The notes under the pieces are model-generated. The model searched no databases. It saw only the letters and a program-made list of their open reading frames with translations, and was not told the origin of the DNA. Below, in pieces: positions 1 to 6,751 of a stretch of 7,404 nt of DNA. Within the stretch, counting starts at the first letter, position 1, and the number at the start of each line of letters is the position of its first letter. The translations under genes and the position numbers were made by a program. The DNA comes from Flavobacteriales bacterium UBA5939. GTDB lineage: Bacteria > Bacteroidota > Bacteroidia > Flavobacteriales > Schleiferiaceae. The DNA is taken from NCBI GenBank assembly GCA_002430755.1, contig DJCX01000051.1, forward strand, positions 587-7,990, in the 5' to 3' direction.

Positions 1-353
1 AAGCGGTTGCTTTCCAATACCTGACCGCTGACCTTCATCCTTGCAGCCGGTAGGGTAAAATCCCCTTCTTCTTGTGCTACAATTTCATAGGCGATCGAAC
101 GCTGCGAGGACATCCTTCCGTTGATGATCTGGGTTTGGCTCGATTGATAAGGCCCGCTCACTACGATGAACTTCTCAAAGTTGGGCGGTGTGATTGCTCC
201 CTTGCGCGCATTGGTGGTAAATGTGATTCTAAAGGGCTCGTTTAACCCTACCGTAGTCTTGGAACAACTCGCCGTGAGGGTAGCGTTTTGTCCAAAGGCA
301 GCACCATGTAGCAGTACTGCACATACAAGAAGTAGTTTACCAATCTTTTTCAC
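1..353 (-). CDS. batD: BatD, N-terminal part (cut by window edge)
   Basis: The first 117 codons of a secreted or membrane-anchored BatD protein; the rest lies beyond position 1. The start is GTG at 353-351. It gives a good signal peptide (MKKIGKLLLV, then a hydrophobic core to AAFGQ at 18-22), followed by TLTASCSKTTVGLNEPF (26-41), GAITPPNFEKFIVVSGP (52-68) and QTQIINGRMS (73-82). I recognise this as the beta-rich N-terminal repeat of the BatD oxygen-tolerance family. A purine-rich AAAGGAAAGAAGAAG lies just upstream. The start overlaps the last 17 bases of the BatB-BatC gene, so coupling is likely. BatD is expected to act on the periplasmic side with BatA, BatB and BatC, from family knowledge. 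The membrane helix and C-terminus cannot be seen here. Confidence 0.9.
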   Translation of the reverse strand, partial: MKKIGKLLLVCAVLLHGAAFGQNATLTASCSKTTVGLNEPFRITFTTNARKGAITPPNFEKFIVVSGPYQSSQTQIINGRMSSQRSIAYEIVAQEEGDFTLPAARMKVSGQVLESNR

Positions 354-2196
354 CGCTCTTCTTCTTTCCTTTGGCCTTTTTCGCCGTTACTTTTTCTGCT
401 GTTTTCTCTTCAGCACGTTGAATAGCCTCGAGCAATCCCTTGATTTCCTCCGGCGTCATTTTGGCTGTGCTTTCGCCGCCTTGCTGGGGCTCATTTTTTT
501 CGCTGTTCTGATCATCCTTGGGATCACCTTGCTCGTTTTCTTGTTCGTCGCGATTTTCATCACCGCCTTCACCACTCTGATCCTGCTGATCTTCCTTTTC
601 CTTGGAATTTTCGTCTTCAGGATTTTTCTCTTGGGGATCGTCTTTGTCCGATTTTGGCGGCTCCTTATCCTCGTTATTTTCCTGCTCTTGCTGGTTCTCG
701 TCCTCTTGGTTTTGTTCATTCTGCTGCTGTTGTTGTTGCAGCTTCTCATAGGCGCGGTTAAAGTTGTATTGCGCGTCTTTTCTCTGTGGGTTTTTAACAA
801 GACTTTCCTTGTAGTAATTTAAAGCCTCTTCGTAACGCTGCGCATCGTACGCCGCATCACCAAGGTTGTATAAGGCGTCGCTGATCTGTTCATCACTTTC
901 TGCGTTGCTTAAACTTTCCTTCAGAGCACTTTCACCTTCCTCTGCCATTCCTGCTTCAAGCAGTGTTGAACCTAAATTGTACCAGCCTTCGTAACCTTCG
1001 GGATTCATTTGAACCGCCGATAGTAACGATTCAGCGGCACCCTGAAGATTGCCTTCTTCTTGCAGCTCTTTTCCTCGGTTAACGGCTTGATCGTATTCCC
1101 ACGCAGTTCCCTCTTGAGGGAGTGTTGAAAGTGTGGAATCTGCATTCTGCCCCCACGCCACCTGGCTGCATAATAACAACAGTACAAGCGGGCCATAAGT
1201 GAAAGGAGAACCGATTTTAGTCGGTAGCATCAGGTACAGTAGGAGAAAGAATAAAGCTGGAAGTAAGAACCACTGAAATTGCGGCTCGTAGTCGATTGCG
1301 ATTTCTTCGCTAATATCTGCTTTCTGTCCACTTTCGATAAATTCTTGAATGCCGCCTAAGGCTTGTTCGGTGCGGTTGCCGTCGAGGTACGTCGCGCCGA
1401 GGTCCTCGATAAGTTCGGCCAGTACCTTTTCGTCCCTTTTGGTAATGACGACCTCACCGTTTTTGTCTTTTTTATAGGTCGTTCCTCGGGTACTTTTCTT
1501 TAAAGGAATAGGTCCCCCGCTTTGGGTGCCAAGGCCTACCATCAGAATGTTGATGGGGAAATCAGGCAATTCTAAACCGCTGAGGGCCTCGTGGTCTTCG
1601 CCGTCGGTAAAGACAATGATAAATCTTCCTGCCGGCGAGGCAGGGTTAAAGTAGCTTGAGCCGTACTCCAGTGCGGCGGCAAGGTTCGTCCCTTGGGAAG
1701 GTACCGCATCCGGGTCGGCTGCATTGAGCGCCATTTTAGCAGCAACATAATCTGTGGTTATAGGCAGTGCAGGATAGGCACTTCCTGCATAGGCGACAAT
1801 ACCTACACGGTCGCCGCTTAACATTTCAAGCGAACGGGAAATCAGCAGCTTGGCTTTGTCCAACCTTGACGGGGCAATGTCCTCTGCAAGCATGGAGCGG
1901 CTCACATCGAGCGCAAAGATGACATCGGTCCCTTTTCGATTGACTTTTTGCTTTTGACCACCCATCTGTAGGTTGGCTAAGCTCAGCCCAAGAAAGAGCA
2001 AGGCCAGTGCGAGCAATGTATGACGGGTAAAGAATCGAATACTGCCGAAACGCTTTCTTTCTTGCTTGAAATCTAAACCGAGCTTGATCCAGGCACTTTT
2101 GCGCCATCTGTGGAACACCACTGCCGCAAGGAGCACCGCAAAAAATAAGACGGGTCCTAGCCAGAGAAGTTCAGGATGTTGCCATTTAAAAACCAT
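337..2196 (-). CDS. batB/batC: Fused BatB (VWA) - BatC (TPR) protein
   Basis: A single 619-codon frame joins what are normally two genes. The BatB part has helices at about 10-28 and 58-75, a VWA domain (about 89-290) with intact MIDAS (Asp97-x-Ser99-x-Ser101, Thr170, Asp198 in VFTDGED) and a third helix at 307-324. A second hydrophobic run (333-346) ends in AWGQ, like a signal-peptidase site. The BatC part has about three TPR units (366-399, 400-433, 438-471), a Gln/Glu/Asp/Lys-rich linker (485-575), and the BatC-like tail KMTPEEI to EKDW. A strongly basic loop at 29-59 puts the VWA and TPR domains on the same, periplasmic side, so the fusion is topologically consistent. The gene abuts batA with no gap and its last 17 bases overlap batD. 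A standalone BatC start at codon 323 is possible. A single-base sequence error at the junction could also create the fusion. Confidence 0.9.
   Translation of the reverse strand: MVFKWQHPELLWLGPVLFFAVLLAAVVFHRWRKSAWIKLGLDFKQERKRFGSIRFFTRHTLLALALLFLGLSLANLQMGGQKQKVNRKGTDVIFALDVSRSMLAEDIAPSRLDKAKLLISRSLEMLSGDRVGIVAYAGSAYPALPITTDYVAAKMALNAADPDAVPSQGTNLAAALEYGSSYFNPASPAGRFIIVFTDGEDHEALSGLELPDFPINILMVGLGTQSGGPIPLKKSTRGTTYKKDKNGEVVITKRDEKVLAELIEDLGATYLDGNRTEQALGGIQEFIESGQKADISEEIAIDYEPQFQWFLLPALFFLLLYLMLPTKIGSPFTYGPLVLLLLCSQVAWGQNADSTLSTLPQEGTAWEYDQAVNRGKELQEEGNLQGAAESLLSAVQMNPEGYEGWYNLGSTLLEAGMAEEGESALKESLSNAESDEQISDALYNLGDAAYDAQRYEEALNYYKESLVKNPQRKDAQYNFNRAYEKLQQQQQQNEQNQEDENQQEQENNEDKEPPKSDKDDPQEKNPEDENSKEKEDQQDQSGEGGDENRDEQENEQGDPKDDQNSEKNEPQQGGESTAKMTPEEIKGLLEAIQRAEEKTAEKVTAKKAKGKKKSGEKDW
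472..744 (-). repeat. Low-complexity Gln/Glu/Asp/Lys linker coding region
   Basis: Codons about 485-575 of the fused gene encode almost only Gln, Glu, Asp, Asn, Lys, Ser, Gly and Pro. The region opens with six glutamines (487-492) encoded by three CAA then three CAG codons (738-721), a short trinucleotide tract that could vary by slippage. Such acidic disordered linkers are usual after the TPRs of BatC. Read in the opposite direction, the same bases give a false leucine/phenylalanine-rich frame. Role probably a flexible spacer before the conserved tail. Confidence 0.8.
1147..1230 (-). other. Buried BatC-type signal peptide with internal start codon
   Basis: Codons 323-350 of the BatB-BatC gene. 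They begin with ATG (1230-1228) and read MLPTKIGSPFTYG, a hydrophobic core of Val and Leu, and then SQVAWGQ. This has the three parts of a signal peptide: a short n-region with one lysine, a hydrophobic core, and Ala347-Trp348-Gly349 before Gln350, which fits the A-x-G rule of signal peptidase I. It is not a lipobox, because Leu rather than Gly, Ala or Ser precedes Cys343. The ATG lies in TGATG, where the TGA is in the +1 frame. No Shine-Dalgarno sequence is evident upstream. Whether it works as an uncleaved helix, a cleavage site or a true start is unknown. Confidence 0.6.
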
Positions 2197-3198
2197 TTAG
2201 AAAGCGGATTTTAGAAGTACAAAATTCAACAATAACTCTAGGCCAATTAAAACCAGTGCTAACCATACGAATAGGCTGTAATGCTCGGTGTATCGGTAAA
2301 ATTGGAATCCTTCGATCTCGCTTTTTTCCAAGCTATCGATCAAATCGTAAATATCCTCTAAGCTTTCGCGGTCGGTGGCACGGAAATATTGCCCACCTGT
2401 AATGGAGGCAATCCGCTCTAAAAGGGCTTCGTCAATAGTTACCTGTTGCGGGCGGTAGATGATTTCTTTGGTCAGGGGATCGATAGCCACGGGCATTGAA
2501 GCGACCCCGTTGGTCCCAAGTCCAATGGTATACACTTTAATTCCAAGACTGGCACAGAGCTCTCCGGCCTGAATAGGATCTACCAAACCGGCGTTATTTT
2601 CTCCATCGGTAAGAAGGATCACTACCTTACTTTTTGCAGTGCTTTCGGCCAATCTATTGGCAGCGGTACTCAATCCCATACCAATGGCCGTACCGCCGTC
2701 GAGCATATCGTATTTCAAGGCTCTGATCTGTTCGTTAAGCAAGCTATGATCGGTGGTTAGCGGGACAGGGCTGTAGGCTTCGCCTGCATAAATGACCAGG
2801 CCAATACGGTCGACGTTTCGCCTGTTGACAAAATCGGTGGCAACATCTTTCAAGGCTTCTAGACGATTCGGTTTCAAGTCTTTCGCGAGCATAGATGCAC
2901 TAATATCCAACGAGAGCATCATATCGACCCCAAGATTTTGCGAAGGTTGCTGAATGATTTCTGAGCTCTGAGGGCGTGCCATAGCAACACAGAGTGCGCC
3001 AAGGGCCGTCCAAGAGAGCAAGGCAGTAAAGTTCTTTATGGGTCCTGCAAGGGGCTGTTGAAGACCGTCGAGCAGCGAGAAGGTGAACTGCCCAAAACGC
3101 TTTGCACGCAGCAGGCCCATTCCCAAAGCAGCCAATGGAATGAGGGCAAGGCCGGCGAGCCAAAGCGGCTCGTTGAATTCCCAATTACTCCAATCCAT
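2197..3198 (-). CDS. batA: BatA, membrane-anchored VWA protein
   Basis: Inner-membrane VWA protein of the bat (aerotolerance) locus, 333 residues. The N-terminal BatA-type region has two membrane helices (about 11-29 and 56-74) separated by a short basic loop. The VWA domain follows (about 91-290) with an intact MIDAS: Asp98-x-Ser100-x-Ser102 in LDISAS, Thr170 in DGGTAIG and Asp198 in LLTDGEN. A final helix spans about 308-329. The basic loop at 31-55 suggests that the VWA domain lies in the periplasm. The ATG lies inside the end of the upstream gene (14-base overlap), and the TAA stop is followed immediately by the ATG of the BatB-BatC gene. Length and layout are normal for BatA. The locus was named after oxygen tolerance in Bacteroides, but the molecular activity is not established. 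Alternative naming as a generic VWA protein would not change the reading. Confidence 0.93.
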   Translation of the reverse strand: MDWSNWEFNEPLWLAGLALIPLAALGMGLLRAKRFGQFTFSLLDGLQQPLAGPIKNFTALLSWTALGALCVAMARPQSSEIIQQPSQNLGVDMMLSLDISASMLAKDLKPNRLEALKDVATDFVNRRNVDRIGLVIYAGEAYSPVPLTTDHSLLNEQIRALKYDMLDGGTAIGMGLSTAANRLAESTAKSKVVILLTDGENNAGLVDPIQAGELCASLGIKVYTIGLGTNGVASMPVAIDPLTKEIIYRPQQVTIDEALLERIASITGGQYFRATDRESLEDIYDLIDSLEKSEIEGFQFYRYTEHYSLFVWLALVLIGLELLLNFVLLKSAF

Positions 3199-4096
3199 CG
3201 TTCTCCTCTTTAGGTTTGAAATCCAATACTAGTTGCTCGGCGCGTTGCAAGCAATCGAGATGATCTTGAACCGTCATTTGACCTTTAGCGAATTTTACAA
3301 AATCAGCGCGCGTCATAATGAATTCGAAACGCTGTACATCTTCAGAAGTCCATCGCCCGCGGAGTGTGGCGAGGCTTTCGGAGGTGGTCTGTTCGCTCAA
3401 CGGTAGGCCGGTTTGAACACTGAGGTAGCGTCGTAGGATGTCCGCGATACTTGTGTAATAACCTTTAGCGTCATTTTCCCAAGGCTGTTCTTCTCGGAGT
3501 CTCGCCAAAGCTGCCATGGTATCCGAAAACCAGTCTATTGCCACTAGGTCCTCTTCCTCGTATTTCGTTCCAGTATTGCGTGAAACGAGTCTATAGACGA
3601 GGTAGGCTAGAGCGAGTGCAAGCAGTATTCCCAAGAGATGAAGTTTGTAATGGCTGACCCAATGACCAAAGTTGAAATCAATGGCTTTGAGTGCTCGGTT
3701 CTCGGCACGTTCTAGTCCCTCTTCAGCAGGAATAAGGGTGGCTAAAACAGCTGTAGAATCTGTGGTGTACCTATCGCCCGTATACTCAAGAGTGGCTCGT
3801 GGTAACGCTAGTGTTCCTGAATCGACCACCAAGAATGAAATGGTTTGTTTTAGGTAATTGTCTACCGTATCTAAATCTTGCTGCAGCAGTAAAAGACCAT
3901 CAACCGTATCTAGAGAAAAAGAAGTGGCGACGAGAGGATATTCCAGCGTGTATTCTACGATGTCACCAACCAAATATTGGGAAGAATCTGCTTGGGCACG
4001 GAGGACCGAAGGATCTATAGTGCCTAAGTTTCTCTGGCCTGCAGCGCTCAGCGCTGAGAGCAGGGCAGCAATGAATAATATATACTTGCGCATCAT
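3185..4096 (-). CDS. Single-pass membrane protein between DUF58 and batA
   Basis: A 303-residue protein I can place by context but not assign to a firm function. It begins with a signal peptide (MMRKYILF, then a hydrophobic run to AAGQ near 21). Residues about 25-125 look like an extracytoplasmic beta-rich domain. One membrane helix lies at about 152-171, and the cytoplasmic part (about 175-303) contains WENDAKGYYTSIADILRRYL (206-225) and a helical end. This layout resembles the DUF4381-like or BatD-related proteins found between DUF58 and batA in many Bacteroidota. It is not the main BatD, which starts at the left end of the window. The ATG overlaps the DUF58 stop (ATGA; a second ATG follows at once), and its last 14 bases overlap the start of batA, so translational coupling is likely. 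A role as membrane anchor or adaptor between MoxR/DUF58 and BatA/BatB is speculation. Confidence 0.72.
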   Translation of the reverse strand: MMRKYILFIAALLSALSAAGQRNLGTIDPSVLRAQADSSQYLVGDIVEYTLEYPLVATSFSLDTVDGLLLLQQDLDTVDNYLKQTISFLVVDSGTLALPRATLEYTGDRYTTDSTAVLATLIPAEEGLERAENRALKAIDFNFGHWVSHYKLHLLGILLALALAYLVYRLVSRNTGTKYEEEDLVAIDWFSDTMAALARLREEQPWENDAKGYYTSIADILRRYLSVQTGLPLSEQTTSESLATLRGRWTSEDVQRFEFIMTRADFVKFAKGQMTVQDHLDCLQRAEQLVLDFKPKEENDGLE

Positions 4097-4962
4097 CTTG
4101 CCTTCGTCTTTAAATAATGCAAAAGCGGCGGAACGAAATCTTCATTCATTTCTACCGAAACAAGTCCAGCCCCTGAGCGCTTGGTGAGCGCATTTAGGGC
4201 CTCTTTCTTTTGTTTGTAGCGTTGTTTTAGGCCGGCTGAAAATGCTTTGCTGTTTGAATTGGTCCAACGCATCTTGCCGGTTTCTGCGTCGCGCATAGGT
4301 ACGAGCCCCACTTTTGGAAATTCGACCTCTTTGTGCTCATAACTATGGACTGCACACAGGTCAAAGCGCTTGGCAGCGATTTTAAAGTTGCGAGCAGGTT
4401 CGGGACCTAAGAAGTCACTCATCAAGAATACATTGCTGTGGCGCTTCTGTATTTTCAATAGGTGCGCTATGGCGCCATCGACATCTGTCCCTTCACTCTG
4501 AGTCTCCCATTCGAGCAAGGTTTGTATGATGCGCATGACGTGTTTCTTTCCTTTTTTCGGCGGGATTACTTTCTCCACAGATCCAGCGAAAAGGATCAAG
4601 CCAATCTTATCGTTGTTGCCCAGGGCGCTGAACGCCAAGGTGGCGGCAATCTCTGTTTGCAAGTCTCTTTTACTGCGGTTTGAAGCGCCGAAGGAGGTAC
4701 TTCGGCTGATGTCAACGACTAGGTATAGGGTGAGCTCGCGTTCTTCTTCAAAGACTTTGATGTAGGGCGCGCGTTTTCGTGCAGTGACGTTCCAATCGAT
4801 GCTTCGCACATCGTCGCCACTCTGGTAGGGGCGGACTTCGGCAAAACTCATACCTCGCCCTTTGAACGAACTTTGGTACTCTCCTGAAAAGAGTTGATCG
4901 CTCAGTCTACGCGTCTTGATTTCGATGCGTCGAACTTTCTGAAGTAGTGTTATTGCGTCCAA
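4093..4962 (-). CDS. DUF58 protein with VWA-like MIDAS domain
   Basis: Soluble DUF58-family protein of 289 residues, the usual partner encoded next to MoxR. The N-terminal family signature is clear: FKGRGMSFAEVRPYQSGDD at 33-51, then DWNVTAR (56-62) and KVFEEERELT (69-78). A VWA-like fold follows with an apparently intact MIDAS: Asp84-x-Ser86-x-Ser88, Thr159 and Asp183 (in MSDF). There is no signal peptide or membrane helix, so it should act in the cytoplasm or at the inner face of the membrane. The start is TTG at 4962-4960. An in-frame TAA at 4968-4966 excludes anything longer, and the next ATG (codon 38) would cut through the signature. The TGA stop overlaps the next ATG as ATGA. Its precise biochemical role is unknown; a link with the MoxR ATPase is inferred from conserved gene pairing. 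Confidence 0.92.
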   Translation of the reverse strand: MDAITLLQKVRRIEIKTRRLSDQLFSGEYQSSFKGRGMSFAEVRPYQSGDDVRSIDWNVTARKRAPYIKVFEEERELTLYLVVDISRSTSFGASNRSKRDLQTEIAATLAFSALGNNDKIGLILFAGSVEKVIPPKKGKKHVMRIIQTLLEWETQSEGTDVDGAIAHLLKIQKRHSNVFLMSDFLGPEPARNFKIAAKRFDLCAVHSYEHKEVEFPKVGLVPMRDAETGKMRWTNSNSKAFSAGLKQRYKQKKEALNALTKRSGAGLVSVEMNEDFVPPLLHYLKTKAR

Positions 4963-4975
4963 TTCTTAGGTCTAA

Positions 4976-5971
4976 TTATGGGACCATAAGTGTGTTTAAG
5001 ATCTCTGTAACGATGGCGTCTTGAGTGAGTTCCTCGGCCTCTGCTTCGTAGCTAAGGCCAATGCGGTGACGCAGCACAGAAGGCGCTACGGCGCGAACAT
5101 CTTCGGGAATCACGAAGCCGCGATGTCTTAAGAACGCATGACATTTCGCCGCCTTTGCCAAAGCAATGGAACCACGCGGTGAGGCGCCAAAACTTATTTT
5201 GTTGTCGAGTCCAGTGATGTTGAATTTATCTGGGAAACGAGTAGCGAATACAATATCGAGGATGTAGGATTCGATCTTCTCGTCCATGTATATACTGTCG
5301 ACTGCCTTGCGAGCATTCAAGATTTGATCTGTACTAACTACTGCGTTTAGGGTGGCTAATCCACCATGGAGTTGGTTGCGCATGATGGTGCGTTCGTCTT
5401 CACGCTCTGGGTAAGTAAGGGTTACTTTGAGCAGAAAGCGGTCCATCTGTGCTTCAGGAAGCGGGTAGGTACCTTCTTGTTCAACCGGGTTCTGGGTGGC
5501 CATTACCAAGAACGGCTTTGGCAGCGGATAACTGTTTTCGCCAAGGGTTACTTGTCGCTCTTGCATGGCTTCAAGCAGGGCACTCTGAACCTTGGCCGGG
5601 GCGCGGTTGATTTCATCTGCCAAAACAAAGTTGCTAAAGATGGGCCCTTGTTTGGTTTCAAACTTGTGCTCCTTCATGTTGTAGATCTGAGTGCCCACAA
5701 CATCCGAAGGGAGCAGGTCAGGTGTGAATTGGACCCTAGAGAAAGAAGCTCCAATGGTTTTACTGAGGCTGTTGATGGCTAGTGTTTTTGCCAATCCAGG
5801 CACACCTTCGAGCAAAATATGACCGTCGGCAAGGAGTCCGATGAGCAAGCCTTCGACCATGCCCTTTTGTCCAACGATGACCTTACTTAATTCGCTTTGC
5901 AGCAGATCGATAAAGGCGCTTTCGTTTTTTATCGATTCGTTCAATGCAACAATATCTGGCGCAGTTTCCAT
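4976..5971 (-). CDS. moxR: MoxR-family AAA+ ATPase of the bat operon
   Basis: Cytoplasmic AAA+ ATPase of the MoxR branch, thought to act as a chaperone-like motor on partner VWA proteins, which are encoded directly downstream. The 331-residue product shows IVGQ (32-35), Walker A GVPGLAKT (56-63), the PDLLPSDVVG segment (85-93 region), Walker B VLADE (116-120) followed by INRAPAKVQ, sensor 1 ATQNP (158-162), EAQMDRF (173-179) with the likely arginine finger, and sensor 2 GASPRG (262-267). The C-terminal lid domain includes VIPEDVRAV and LRHRIGL. Length and motif order match full-length Bacteroidota MoxR, and nothing appears missing. The ATG at 5971 is the natural start, preceded by an AT-rich leader without a clear Shine-Dalgarno site, which is usual in this phylum. 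It is the first gene after the hairpin at 5995-6019 and probably the first gene of the bat transcript. DUF58 follows after 13 bases. Confidence 0.95.
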   Translation of the reverse strand: METAPDIVALNESIKNESAFIDLLQSELSKVIVGQKGMVEGLLIGLLADGHILLEGVPGLAKTLAINSLSKTIGASFSRVQFTPDLLPSDVVGTQIYNMKEHKFETKQGPIFSNFVLADEINRAPAKVQSALLEAMQERQVTLGENSYPLPKPFLVMATQNPVEQEGTYPLPEAQMDRFLLKVTLTYPEREDERTIMRNQLHGGLATLNAVVSTDQILNARKAVDSIYMDEKIESYILDIVFATRFPDKFNITGLDNKISFGASPRGSIALAKAAKCHAFLRHRGFVIPEDVRAVAPSVLRHRIGLSYEAEAEELTQDAIVTEILNTLMVP

Positions 5972-5994
5972 ACGTATTGATTTTTCGTGGGTTC

Positions 5995-6019
5995 AAAAGA
6001 ACGGAATCCGTCCTTTTTT
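5995..6019 (-). terminator. Hairpin resembling a terminator between pdeM and moxR
   Basis: In the 75-base spacer between pdeM and moxR, the arms 5995-6004 and 6008-6017 pair as a ten-base-pair stem with one G-U wobble around a three-base loop. The core is ACGGAATCCGT at 6001-6011, and both arms end in A/T runs. In RNA from the minus strand, the 3' arm ends in UUUU within the stem and no longer U tract follows, so termination could be partial. The plus strand has a better T run (6014-6019). The hairpin ends only 23 bases before the moxR ATG, so it could instead act as an operator or leader structure. I saw no good match to the Bacteroidota TAnnTTTG promoter element; the nearest is TTCTTTTG at 6001-5994, inside the stem. 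Function is inferred from sequence only. Confidence 0.5.
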
Positions 6020-6046
6020 AATGGTTAAAGGAGGGTTAAAATAGGT

Positions 6047-6751
6047 CTATTTATCCCAATCCCCGAGCGGAACGACATAGTTTTCAGCGATGCCGAAGTA
6101 AGTGCCGTTTTCAGCCAGCGAATAATGGCCGGTTAAAGCTCCGAACGCAGGCAAGATTCCAATCCAATCGTTGAAGAAAAACGCTTTCATTTTGACGCGG
6201 AAGCGCCCTTTGCCTTTTAGAGTGGCTCCAGGGTGTAAATGACCACAGATAAGCACTTTGTCTTCGTTTAATTCAGGATGGACGCGGCGAGCTCGGGCTT
6301 CGTCAAAAGAGCAGTTCTTGGAGAAATCCGACCCTGGCGGTTCGTGCAGGCAAAGGAAATTGCCTATGCTGTACTGGTCGTAGACAAGTAATTCAGACCA
6401 ACTAGGCAGGTCGAAATCGTGGTTGCCTTTGACTAGAATAAAGGTTCGTTCGCTTCGGTCTTTGATGAAATCGAGGAGCTCGGAAGTTTCCTTGTTTTGG
6501 GCACCTTCGAACAGGTCGCCAAGGAAGATGACGGTAGAGGTTGGGTGACGATCTATGGCTGCCGAGAGTCGATTCATTCCAAATCGGTGGACAGCAATAG
6601 GAGTGGGGATGCCTTCTTTGCGGAATTGGCCCCCTTTACCCAAATGGATGTCGGATAGAAATAAGGTGTTGAGGTCTTCGACGTAGAGTGAACCGTCAAA
6701 GTACAAGCGACAAGAGTGGCCGCCGAACGTGTAGTCCAGCCACTGCTCCAT
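6047..6751 (-). CDS. pdeM: PdeM-type calcineurin-like metallophosphoesterase
   Basis: Predicted cytoplasmic metal-dependent phosphoesterase of 234 residues. The metallophosphoesterase motifs are complete and in order: DIHLGK (34-39, ligands Asp34 and His36), GDLFEG (78-83, Asp79), KGNHD (108-112, Asn110 and His111), LHEP (His136) and CGHLHPG (169-175, His171 and His173). The GILPAFGALTG segment near 198-208 and the overall length fit the PdeM family, often annotated as the ligase-associated DNA-damage-response endonuclease. That role comes from families that neighbour ATP-dependent ligase and Lhr helicase genes; neither is visible here, so the DNA-repair role is inferred. I chose the ATG at 6751-6749, which shares one base with the lspA stop (TAATG). 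A longer reading from 6874 would add 41 residues that only re-read lspA in another frame, without family character. A terminator-like hairpin follows the gene. Confidence 0.85.
   Translation of the reverse strand: MEQWLDYTFGGHSCRLYFDGSLYVEDLNTLFLSDIHLGKGGQFRKEGIPTPIAVHRFGMNRLSAAIDRHPTSTVIFLGDLFEGAQNKETSELLDFIKDRSERTFILVKGNHDFDLPSWSELLVYDQYSIGNFLCLHEPPGSDFSKNCSFDEARARRVHPELNEDKVLICGHLHPGATLKGKGRFRVKMKAFFFNDWIGILPAFGALTGHYSLAENGTYFGIAENYVVPLGDWDK

Noticed and set aside
456..800. Minus-strand 114-codon basic Lys/Arg/Thr-rich frame
   Set aside because: It is the shifted frame of the same low-complexity linker. It has no family character and the real frame is the BatC tail.
166..822. Plus-strand open frame of 218 codons, very hydrophobic, like a membrane protein
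   Set aside because: It lies antisense to the acidic linker of BatC and the start of batD. GAA, CAA, GAT and AAA codons read backwards become Phe, Leu, Ile and Phe codons, which explains the apparent membrane segments. BatC and BatD are recognisable on the other strand.
1145..1200. Possible lipoprotein signal in the buried BatC signal peptide (LLLLC)
   Set aside because: The residue before Cys343 is Leu, not Gly, Ala or Ser, so it does not meet the lipobox rule. The A-W-G site downstream fits signal peptidase I better.
4047..4058. Perfect 12-base palindrome CTCAGCGCTGAG
   Set aside because: It falls in the codons for Leu-Ser-Ala-Leu-Ser-Ala in a signal peptide. Repetition of these codons is enough to explain it and it is not in a spacer.
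5366..5782. Plus-strand 138-codon frame opposite moxR
   Set aside because: It is antisense to the most conserved part of the AAA+ domain, has no recognisable domain, and every other gene in the window is on the minus strand.
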